Assembly: GCA_900556675.1 (NCBI GenBank) | Contig: USQE01000021.1 | Span: forward strand, 1-11,909 | Source of the DNA: an uncultured Collinsella sp. | Lineage (GTDB): Bacteria; Actinomycetota; Coriobacteriia; Coriobacteriales; Coriobacteriaceae | Direction: 5' to 3' | DNA: 11,909 nucleotides | Shown here: positions 6,845 to 11,909 of the stretch, one piece after another | How positions within the stretch are numbered: the first letter of the stretch is position 1 | Layout of the letters: the number at the start of each line of letters is the position of its first letter | Notes under the pieces: model-generated | Databases searched by the model: none | Seen by the model: the letters and a program-made list of their open reading frames with translations, nothing else | What the model was told of the DNA's origin: nothing | Position numbers and translations under genes: made by a program

Positions 6845-6850
6845 TAAAAT
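6845..6850 (+). promoter_or_regulatory. Probable -10 element for the small PH-like gene
   Basis: TAAAAT, with a poor -35 candidate (TTCGCA, 6821-6826) at 18 bp spacing. It lies 45 bp before ATG 6896 and overlaps the upstream GTG 6851, arguing against that longer start. Confidence 0.4.
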
Positions 6851-6895
6851 GTGGCCATAGAGGCAGTTTTAGCGAACCCCGCGGGAGTGACACGC

Positions 6896-7165
6896 ATGGA
6901 TAACAACACTTTGCTGTTCCAGGACAAAGGTTCGGGTAGGTTTAAAGACGTCAAGATCTACCCTAACCGCATTGAGGTACTCAAGAAGGGCACTTTTGGC
7001 GGCAAGCACACCGAGATTGTTTATCTTAAGGACATTACGGGCGTCAATAGAATCAAAGGCCGCGATGTTTTTCTGCGCAATCGTCTGTTGACCGCTTGCG
7101 TCTTTAGCCTGAACAGCCGTGCGAAGGCCCAGGAGTTTGTTAACGCGCTGAACATGGTGATGTAG
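6896..7165 (+). CDS. Small PH-like domain protein
   Basis: 89 residues, cytoplasmic. The strand pattern is VKIYPNRIEVLKKG, HTEIVYLKDITGVNRIKGRDVFL, CVFSLNSRAKAQEFVNALNMVM: a run of beta strands, then a C-terminal helix starting at a small-molecule-like FSLNS.AKAQEFV motif. This is the layout of bacterial PH (bPH/GRAM-like) domains; the function of such stand-alone domains is not known. ATG 6896 has GGGAG with an 8-bp spacer. The longer GTG start at 6851 would add 15 residues without a ribosome site. It is monocistronic between a divergent nuclease gene and a convergent phospholipase gene. Confidence 0.8.
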   Translation: MDNNTLLFQDKGSGRFKDVKIYPNRIEVLKKGTFGGKHTEIVYLKDITGVNRIKGRDVFLRNRLLTACVFSLNSRAKAQEFVNALNMVM

Positions 7166-8720
7166 CCGATAGCGGCGTTCGGGCCAAGGTAAAAATCGGG
7201 GGCACAGAACGGTGTTCTGCGCCCCCGATTGAGTCGATGTGTCTAAAAGGCCGGCTTGCCCCTTCGACAACGTCCTCGTTGTTTTCACCGTCACTGGCAA
7301 GCATCGCCGCGCCGGCGACCGTTGTCGCCACGGCGGCGGCAGCGAGCCCGGCGGCAACGCCAGAGCTGTCGCCCGTGTCGGCGAGCTTTTCGCCTGATCC
7401 CTTGCGCTTGTTGACCTTACCGTTCTTGTCGGTGCTGCCTGCGTTGGTACCGCTGTCGGTGCCGGCGCCGCCCGCGCTGCCCGAGGCCGCTACGGTAAAG
7501 CTTGCGGCTCCATCGCTGGCGAGCGTGTAGCTCTGCGCCGCGTCGCCCAAGAGACCGTTCACGCGCACCCAGTACGTTCCCGCGGTAAATGCCTCGCCCT
7601 CGGCCATCGCCGTTCCCGGAGCGCCGTTCGCGTCGTGCACAAACTCGAGCTGGGCCGTGCAGGCATCGGTTTCGAGCTTGCCCTCGAGTGATGCCGCAAT
7701 CTTGGCGCGCACGTCTTCGCCGGCCTTAAGGCCTTCGAGTCCCTCAAAATGGGGCGTCAGCTCGCGTGGATCGATATCGATGGGCACGGAGCCCCGCAGC
7801 TCCGTAACGGTCTCGTTGCCCAAGGCGTCGACATCCACATATTCGATGGCAAACGCATGGCCCGAAGCTGCCACGTTGAGTACGTTGCTGCTGTCGACGA
7901 GGCGGAAATGACCCTCGCCAACGGTCTTGCCGTCCTGGAATGAGGCATCGCTCAGCGAGTCACCGTACGTCATGCGCATGCGGGTCGGGAGATAATACGG
8001 GAGATAGTACGAAGCCGTCTGCTTGTGCTCCGTATCGTAATTGCGCTGGTAGATGCTCCGGGCCAGCGCCGCATCAACAAAGTCGGATGCGATGATGCCA
8101 ATGTGCTTGAGGTAATCTGACTTTGTATCCTCGATGCCGCTGGGATTGATGTACGGGCTCTTATACAGATGCTCGTTGACTACTCGTGCCGAGGTAAAAG
8201 GATTGCCTCCGTGCGACAAGCCCGTGCAGCTGGTGTAGTTGATAGACCAGCAACGCTCCAGGACTTTCTCCTTGGCCCCGTTATCGTCCTCGACATCTAC
8301 CTCGTTGCGCGTGCGCCCGGTCGTTTCCTTCAGCGCATTATCGACCCAGCTGAGCTTGTCGGTTCCCGTGAGTTTGTACTTGTCCTGGGCGTATACCTTG
8401 GTGCAATAGGGCTCTTTGTCGCCTGTTTCCCCCGCGGCTTCAAAGCCCTGCGCGTCTTGGACGAGGCACATGGAGCTGCTGTCGGTGTGAGCCTTGATCT
8501 TGTCATCCCATTCGGTAAGGTCGAGGCCCCACGTGTGGCCGCTTACACTGTTGCCGGCGAGCCTAAATCGACGCAGCAGAACGATCTTTCCGCGCACCTC
8601 GTGTAGCGTGGGGATTCGGCTCGACGTATAGAACAGTTTGGGGTTGTCGTCCAAAACCTTGGCGAAAGCCGTCGTAACACTTTCGTCGGTAGCCTCGTCG
8701 TTGCCTCGTGATACAAGCAT
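7140..8720 (-). CDS. PI-PLC-type surface protein, C-terminal fragment after frameshift
   Basis: Second reading frame of the split gene; the first Met available is MLVSRGNDEA at 8720, with no convincing ribosome site. It completes the PLC X domain (TSSRIPTLHEVRGKIVLLRRFRLAG, then TWGLDLTEW). A middle part follows (SKSDYLKHIGIIASDFVDAALARSIY-type segment near the fragment's residue 210), then a beta-rich stretch (about 285-400) like surface-protein immunoglobulin folds. A Gly/Ser/Thr/Lys linker leads to LADTGD, a hydrophobic helix (GVAAGLAAAAVATTVAGAAML) and an acidic tail. LADTG followed by a helix is a sortase anchoring signal, but the usual basic tail is missing. The frame then reads on through its own terminator to TAA 7140-7142, adding about 39 residues that look non-native. 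Confidence 0.75.
   Translation of the reverse strand: MLVSRGNDEATDESVTTAFAKVLDDNPKLFYTSSRIPTLHEVRGKIVLLRRFRLAGNSVSGHTWGLDLTEWDDKIKAHTDSSSMCLVQDAQGFEAAGETGDKEPYCTKVYAQDKYKLTGTDKLSWVDNALKETTGRTRNEVDVEDDNGAKEKVLERCWSINYTSCTGLSHGGNPFTSARVVNEHLYKSPYINPSGIEDTKSDYLKHIGIIASDFVDAALARSIYQRNYDTEHKQTASYYLPYYLPTRMRMTYGDSLSDASFQDGKTVGEGHFRLVDSSNVLNVAASGHAFAIEYVDVDALGNETVTELRGSVPIDIDPRELTPHFEGLEGLKAGEDVRAKIAASLEGKLETDACTAQLEFVHDANGAPGTAMAEGEAFTAGTYWVRVNGLLGDAAQSYTLASDGAASFTVAASGSAGGAGTDSGTNAGSTDKNGKVNKRKGSGEKLADTGDSSGVAAGLAAAAVATTVAGAAMLASDGENNEDVVEGASRPFRHIDSIGGAEHRSVPPIFTLARTPLSATSPCSAR
7194..7230 (-). terminator. Terminator of the PI-PLC-type gene
   Basis: 17-bp stem with one mismatch (7194-7210 with 7214-7230) and a 3-nt ggt loop. 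On the minus strand it is followed by TTTTTACC, a good U-tract. Plus-strand readout has no T-run. Its place inside the current reading frame of the phospholipase gene is one sign that the frame there is shifted. Confidence 0.88.
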
Positions 8721-9748
8721 GATGAGCGCTTCTGTCGGGTTTTCGTCAAAAACGTTTTGAAGTAGCCTATGACATCGGAAAGATGCATAAAGTACGCGTC
8801 TTTTTTGAGCAGGTAGTAATCCCCGTGGTCGATACCGGGGTTGTCGCCCTTTCCGAGCCGGATATCAAAATAGCGAATGCCTTCGAGCAACTGCGTGGGA
8901 ATGTAATCCTGCTGGCATTTTACTTGCGAGGATTGGGGCTCGGTGTCGTTGTCCACACTGCAAGTGCTCGAATCGTGCGTGCCCGGGATGCTCAGCTCGT
9001 CGAGGAACTTGTTGTCGTCGACGTATTTCATCCAACATGGCCCATCGACGTAGCTGCTGTACGTGATCCAGTCGAGGCTGCTAACCGTGGCATCGTTCTT
9101 TTTCATGTCGTAACCGATAAGTTCGAGCTCCCACGGAATGCTCTTACTCTTATGGCAGATCTTATTGTTGTCCTGGTCTTCGCCGTTCGATTCTATTGCC
9201 AGGTACTTAATGTCTTTTTTCTCGGTTTCTTTCTCGACCGTGCGGTCTCGGATGATATAGGTTCCGTTTGATTGACGCTCGAACGCAAAAGAGCGGCTGG
9301 GCTTGCCGTCATGCTCGCCACTCCATACGTGGATGACCTTTCCGTCTTTGTCCGAGTCGCCATCGACCGACCAAATGCTGTAGCCCGTCTTTTTATGCTC
9401 TTCGAAATTGAGCAAGGTGCGGATAGCATACCAGTTTGTATCGTCATTCTTGGTCGTTACGTTCTCAAGGATGAGCTTGCTGGACGTGCCGTCATTAAAC
9501 AGATGGCAGACGTTGCCGATGACGTTGCCGTCTTCGTTAACGCTTGCGGTACGAAAATAGCCCGCGGGGCGAAGGCGAATGACGAAATTGTCGAGGCTGA
9601 CTGCTGGCCCGGCCGTGCCGTCCGCAAAGGCTGCCCGCGGGCTAATGCCCAGCATGGCGGTTTCGGGCAGGCTTGCAAGTGGCGACAACGCCGCGAGTCC
9701 AAGGCCCAACGTAAATGCTCGGCGGCTGATGGCGTGATGTTCGGTCAT
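7243..9748 (-). pseudogene. Complete PI-PLC-type, Tat-exported, sortase-anchored surface phosphodiesterase gene interrupted by frameshift(s)
   Basis: The two neighbouring frames form one gene of about 835 codons. At 8748-8752 (A5 on plus, T5 on minus) one extra T would turn the read FKTFLTKTRQKR into FKTFFDENPTEALIMLVSRGN, joining the X-domain halves exactly. At 7259-7262 (C4 on plus) one extra G on the coding strand would give ...EDVVEGGKPAF and a stop at 7243-7245, 12 bp before the terminator stem. Both sites are short homopolymers, so sequencing error and true mutation are both possible. If real, the product stops at 8543, after the two catalytic histidines but before the rest of the X domain and the cell-wall anchor. 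Confidence 0.75.
8543..9748 (-). CDS. PI-PLC-type surface protein, N-terminal fragment (Tat signal, lectin-like domain, catalytic half)
   Basis: 401-residue frame, of which the first 333 are native. Tat signal peptide: ISRRAFTLGLGLAALSP, with cleavage probably after AFA (about residue 42). Residues about 50-210 look like a ricin-type beta-trefoil lectin (FVIRLRPAGYF, GKVIHVWSGEHDGKPSRSFAFE, GTYIIRD, KYLAIES, WELELI). The PI-PLC X domain starts near 235: LDELSIPGTHDS gives H258, GIRYFDIRLG gives D295/R297, and IDHGDYY gives H308. These match the two catalytic His and the Arg of bacterial PI-PLC. Substrate could be phosphatidylinositol, GPI or another phosphodiester. After F333 the frame shifts and the last 68 residues are out of frame. 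ATG 9748 has GGAG with a 5-bp spacer. Confidence 0.88.
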   Translation of the reverse strand: MTEHHAISRRAFTLGLGLAALSPLASLPETAMLGISPRAAFADGTAGPAVSLDNFVIRLRPAGYFRTASVNEDGNVIGNVCHLFNDGTSSKLILENVTTKNDDTNWYAIRTLLNFEEHKKTGYSIWSVDGDSDKDGKVIHVWSGEHDGKPSRSFAFERQSNGTYIIRDRTVEKETEKKDIKYLAIESNGEDQDNNKICHKSKSIPWELELIGYDMKKNDATVSSLDWITYSSYVDGPCWMKYVDDNKFLDELSIPGTHDSSTCSVDNDTEPQSSQVKCQQDYIPTQLLEGIRYFDIRLGKGDNPGIDHGDYYLLKKDAYFMHLSDVIGYFKTFLTKTRQKRSSCLYHEATTRLPTKVLRRLSPRFWTTTPNCSIRRAESPRYTRCAERSFCCVDLGSPATV

Positions 9749-10053
9749 AACTTCTCCATTCGCAGAGTGCGGTTATGCGATAGTTTTGGTCACTATACTG
9801 CTCAGATGTTTAAAGATGCTGGTTTAATTGCCTGCGCGGCACAATAAATCGGCGGGCGGACGTGTTGGGGCGTTTGTCGTTTTCGTACTGTTGCTACATT
9901 TGGAGCGGTTCCGGCGTCCGGCATCCTCGCGTTCGTTGGCTACAGGCATAAGAAAGGGAGGGTCGGTTTACCGGCCCTCCCTGGGTACGAAGCGCTGGGG
10001 TACCGTCGCTTGTTTGCACTGCGCCCGTGTTTCCCGCTGCGCTCGCCAGTCGC
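9749..10053. other. Intergenic stretch upstream of the PI-PLC gene
   Basis: 305 bp without a credible gene. The half next to 9749 must hold the PI-PLC promoter; TATAGT on the minus strand near 9790-9800 is a possible -10 with no good -35. The half next to 10053 carries the lipoprotein terminator. Nothing else is visible. Confidence 0.6.
9955..9982 (-). terminator. Terminator of the lipoprotein gene
   Basis: 12-bp stem with one G-U pair (agggagggtcgg 9955-9966 with ccggccctccct 9971-9982) and a ttta loop. On the minus strand TTTCTTATG follows. It lies 71 bp past the lipoprotein stop. Confidence 0.8.
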
Positions 10054-10647
10054 TTAACGCTTGATCTCGATATCGTCGAGCTTGACGTCCATGGCCTCGG
10101 TCTTGGCCTCGGCGATGTCGTCGGCAAACTCCAGAGACTTCATCATGGTCTCGACGGCGTCCTTGTGCTCCTCGACGTTGTCGATACGCACATACACACT
10201 GCCGCCGTCAACGTCGGTGAAGTATTCGGTCGTTACGCCGCCCGAGTGCGTGAAGTAGGCACTGCGCCAGGTCTTGCCGTTGTACTTAACGGGATCGCTC
10301 TCGGTCCATCCAGAGTTGGCCTTCCACTTTGCCTCGTAGTCGAACAACTCATCGGCGTTCTTGTCAGGATCGAAGACGGGGATGAAGCGGTCGCTGGCGT
10401 GCTCGCTCTCGGTGAACTTAAACTGGGCCCTGTCGGCGGTGTCGTCTGCGACGTCGGTGATCTCGACGCCCTCGGGAACCTCGACCTTAAACCAAATGAA
10501 GTCGGTCCTCATATCCACGGCGGGCTTTTCTGCTCCGCCGCCACCGCCACTTCCGGTAGCGCCGCCGCTGCCACCGCAGCCCACCAGGGCAACTGCGGCA
10601 AAGAGGCTTATGCAGAGGGTGAGAATCGCAAAGGCCTTCTTTTTCAT
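10054..10647 (-). CDS. Secreted lipoprotein of unknown function
   Basis: 197 residues. Lipoprotein signal peptide: MKKK, hydrophobic core, lipobox LVGC with lipidated C24. A Gly/Ser-rich flexible tether (25-40) follows. The mature domain (about 44-197) reads as alternating strands (FIWFKVEVPEGVEIT, AQFKFTES, RSAYFTHSGGVTTEYFTDVDGGSVYVRI) then a helix (KDAVETMMKSLEFADDI). It resembles small extracytoplasmic domains found in actinobacterial lipoproteins, but I cannot name a family. It should sit on the outer face of the cytoplasmic membrane. The start is clear: GGAGG with an 8-bp spacer. It is monocistronic with its own terminator at 9955-9982. Confidence 0.92.
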   Translation of the reverse strand: MKKKAFAILTLCISLFAAVALVGCGGSGGATGSGGGGGAEKPAVDMRTDFIWFKVEVPEGVEITDVADDTADRAQFKFTESEHASDRFIPVFDPDKNADELFDYEAKWKANSGWTESDPVKYNGKTWRSAYFTHSGGVTTEYFTDVDGGSVYVRIDNVEEHKDAVETMMKSLEFADDIAEAKTEAMDVKLDDIEIKR

Positions 10648-10719
10648 GGTCGTGTCCTCCTCGATCTGTAATCGTCCATGGATTACCTGCCTTTACTGTA
10701 CGCGTGGACGGCTCCTTCG

Positions 10720-10738
10720 GGTGGGCCATGTGTCCCAT
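10720..10738. repeat. 19-bp dyad element, copy 1
   Basis: ggtgggccatgtgtcccat, identical to 10911-10929. The core is a dyad, TGGGnCAnnTGnCCCA. It lies 73 bp upstream of the lipoprotein ATG, next to a -10-like TACAGT on the minus strand (10700-10695), so it overlaps the expected -35 area. An operator is the natural reading. Confidence 0.6.
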
Positions 10739-10790
10739 TCTGAGGGCCGGATTTGCGCCGTTAAGTGGCAATATGCACGGGTCCAAAAGA

Positions 10791-10819
10791 GGGGAGGGCC
10801 GGTGCTGTCGGCTCTCCCC
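10791..10819 (-). terminator. Terminator-like hairpin without an obvious upstream gene
   Basis: 11-bp stem with one G-U pair (10791-10801 with 10809-10819) and a 7-nt loop. On the minus strand it is followed by TCTTTTGG. It points toward the lipoprotein gene from 144 bp upstream. It could end a short untranslated RNA or act as a leader attenuator. Confidence 0.5.
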
Positions 10820-10910
10820 GGGGTGAGGTGCCCGTTGATTTAATGGGGCGCGCGTGCGTGGGCGTTGTTTATAGATATGCCTCAGTTTTTGACGTCCGGA
10901 AGTCTCGAAA

Positions 10911-10929
10911 GGTGGGCCATGTGTCCCAT
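10911..10929. repeat. 19-bp dyad element, copy 2
   Basis: Identical in all 19 bases and same orientation as 10720-10738, 191 bp apart. It lies about 55-75 bp upstream of the proposed fchA -35. Confidence 0.6.
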
Positions 10930-10984
10930 GTTTGCGTTGGCATGGTCTATCGTGTGCCATAGAAATCCGCGATGGCCAGGTGCG

Positions 10985-11013
10985 CTGACGCTCATGTACT
11001 TATGGGCTAGACT
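10985..11013 (+). promoter_or_regulatory. Probable promoter of fchA-folD
   Basis: CTGACG (10985-10990) and TAGACT (11008-11013) are spaced 17 bp, a sigma70-like pair. Transcription would start near 11020, giving a leader of about 70 nt that contains the hairpin 11039-11064. Confidence 0.5.
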
Positions 11014-11038
11014 TAGCACCATTATGTGATCGATGCGG

Positions 11039-11064
11039 TCGGTCGGTGGTTGCCACCCGACCGA
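11039..11064 (+). promoter_or_regulatory. Leader hairpin before fchA
   Basis: tcggtcgg (11039-11046) pairs perfectly with ccgaccga (11057-11064). tgg/cca continues inside after a one-base bulge, closing a 3-nt loop. No T-run follows, so it is not a terminator. It ends 26 nt before the start codon. No match to the known THF riboswitch consensus was seen. Confidence 0.45.
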
Positions 11065-11090
11065 TGTATATGACTTGAAGGTGCGTGCGT

Positions 11091-11723
11091 ATGAGCCAAG
11101 AGATGATGGACAAGACCTGCCGCGGGTTTGCCGAGGCGCTTGCCGCGCGCGAGCCGGTTCCCGGCGGTGGCAGCGCGAGCGCCTTTGTGGGCGCGCTGGG
11201 CGCCTCGCTGTGCGGAATGGTTGCCCGCTACGGTGCGACCAATCCCGCGCTTGCTGATCGTGCGGATGACCTGGCGCGCGCGTTTGCTCAGGCTGATGAG
11301 CTGTCCCAGGAGCTTGTCGAGTTGGTTGCCGAGGACGTTCGTGCCTACGGGCAGGTGTCCGCGGCGTACGGTATTCCGCGTGACGATCCGGCTCGAGCGA
11401 CCGCGATTCAGGATGCGCTACATGTGGCCGCTATGCCGCCGTATCGCATTATGGATGCCTGCGGGCGTGCGCTGGCGCTGCTCGAGGACATGGCCGACAA
11501 GGGCTCGCGTCAGCTGCTGTCCGATGTGGCGTGCGGCGCCGTGTTCTGCCGTGCTGCTATGCAGGGCGCGAGTTTGACGCTCTTTGCGAACACCACGTCT
11601 ATGAAGGATCGCGCTCGTGCTGAGGAGCTCGAGACGGCGTGTGATGAGTTGCTCGACACATGGTTGCCGCGCGCCGATGCGCTGGCGCGTCGCGCCTCCG
11701 ACGCTGCAAGGAAGAGAGGATAG
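11091..11723 (+). CDS. fchA: Methenyltetrahydrofolate cyclohydrolase, FchA (FTCD_C) family
   Basis: 210-residue cytosolic enzyme interconverting 10-formyl-THF and 5,10-methenyl-THF. The all-helical cyclodeaminase/cyclohydrolase fold is recognised from the N-terminal EPVPGGGSASAFVGALGASLCGMVARY (family glycine motif at 24-30). Further support comes from the helix series DELSQELVELVAEDVRAYGQVSAAY, PPYRIMDACGRALALLEDMADKGSRQLLSDVACGAV and AMQGASLTLFANTTSMKD. Length matches stand-alone FchA. ATG 11091 has GAAGG with a 9-bp spacer; GTG 11085 would add two residues. folD follows after 2 bp, so they are translated from one message. It completes the fhs-fchA-folD folate branch, with fhs 10.6 kb upstream. 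Confidence 0.94.
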   Translation: MSQEMMDKTCRGFAEALAAREPVPGGGSASAFVGALGASLCGMVARYGATNPALADRADDLARAFAQADELSQELVELVAEDVRAYGQVSAAYGIPRDDPARATAIQDALHVAAMPPYRIMDACGRALALLEDMADKGSRQLLSDVACGAVFCRAAMQGASLTLFANTTSMKDRARAEELETACDELLDTWLPRADALARRASDAARKRG

Positions 11724-11725
11724 CC

Positions 11726-11909
11726 ATGGCTGAACTGCTGAAGGGTGCTCCCGTTGCTCGCGCTTTGACTGAGGAACTTGCTGCTCGCTGCGCAGCCCTG
11801 CGCGAGCGGGGCGTTGTTCCGACGTTGGCTATCGTGCGTGTAGGTGAACGCGAGGACGACCTATCCTACGAGCGCGGTGCGCTCAAGCGCTGCGAAAAAG
11901 TGGGGATTG
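11726..11909 (+). CDS. folD: FolD-type methylenetetrahydrofolate dehydrogenase, N-terminal part (3' end outside window)
   Basis: The first 61 residues show the FolD N-terminal domain: LLKGAPVARALTEEL, then PTLAIVRVGEREDDLSYERG and KRCEKVGI. FolD oxidises or reduces methylene-/methenyl-THF with NAD(P); most are also cyclohydrolases. The conserved Tyr is Y48. The lysine four residues later (Y-x-x-x-K, K56 in human MTHFD1), needed for cyclohydrolase activity, is Ala52 here, with no gap from Tyr to the following Cys-Glu. This fits division of labour with the adjacent FchA. ATG 11726 follows the fchA stop by 2 bp, with AGAGAGGA upstream inside fchA. Confidence 0.93.
   Translation, partial: MAELLKGAPVARALTEELAARCAALRERGVVPTLAIVRVGEREDDLSYERGALKRCEKVGI

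Larger units (their letters stand above)
10648..11090. other. Regulatory intergenic region between lipoprotein and fchA genes
   Basis: 443 bp separating two divergent genes. No convincing coding sequence is seen on either strand. It holds two identical dyad elements, a hairpin with a minus-strand T-tract, a plausible fchA promoter and a leader hairpin, listed separately. An extra short inverted repeat, TGGCA (10938-10942) with TGCCA (10955-10959), adjoins the second dyad. Confidence 0.7.

Noticed and set aside
10361..10962. Several short frames on both strands across the lipoprotein start and the 443-bp intergenic region
   Set aside because: Low-complexity Arg/Pro/His translations crossing hairpins and dyad repeats, with no ribosome sites.
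11014..11090. THF riboswitch upstream of fchA
   Set aside because: Only a single hairpin is visible; the conserved junction sequences of the known class were not found.
1..11909. CRISPR array, tRNA, rRNA or insertion sequence
   Set aside because: No regularly spaced repeats, cloverleaf or rRNA sequence, and no transposase or integrase frames were seen on either strand.

Overview
The window is GC-rich (roughly 58-60% by eye), densely coding bacterial DNA. Several signs point to a gut Coriobacteriia, most likely Collinsella or a close relative: strong GGAGG-type ribosome binding sites, formate-tetrahydrofolate ligase and FchA/FolD one-carbon genes, a Tat-exported LADTG-anchored surface protein, and the protein sequences themselves. 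This placement is inference from sequence character, not from a database search.

Layout. (1) 1-463: C-terminal end of formate-tetrahydrofolate ligase (fhs), closed by a clear terminator at 489-525. (2) 644-1651 (+): single-pass membrane protein with a repetitive disordered N-terminus, a PASTA-like outer domain and a heptad-repeat tail. It converges through a 16-bp bidirectional terminator (1686-1753) on a CDF-family, probably Mn2+, exporter (1762-2943, -). (3) 3162-4499 (+): two-zinc-ribbon protein of unknown function, divergent from the exporter. (4) 4561-6727 (-): possible operon of a YhcG/DUF1016 PD-(D/E)xK nuclease, an ADP-ribosylglycohydrolase and perhaps an unlisted 55-codon ORF, ending at a hairpin terminator. 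(5) 6896-7165 (+): 89-aa PH-like protein. It converges on (6) 7140-9748 (-), a large secreted PI-PLC-type phosphodiesterase with a Tat signal, lectin-like N-domain and LADTG sortase signal. That gene is split by a single-base frameshift in an A5/T5 run and probably has a second frameshift near its 3' end. (7) 10054-10647 (-): lipoprotein. (8) 10648-11090: a 443-bp intergenic region with two copies of a 19-bp dyad element, hairpins and a promoter. (9) 11091-11909 (+): fchA followed after 2 bp by the start of folD.

How the genes fit together. The two ends of the window belong to one pathway: Fhs makes 10-formyl-THF, FchA cyclises it to methenyl-THF and FolD reduces this to methylene-THF. The start of FolD carries Ala where the cyclohydrolase lysine of bifunctional FolD proteins sits, so here FchA probably does the cyclohydrolase step and FolD is dehydrogenase-only. 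The roughly 10 kb between them holds unrelated envelope, metal-homeostasis and possible defence or ADP-ribose genes. I see no rRNA, tRNA, CRISPR array, integrase, transposase or insertion sequence.
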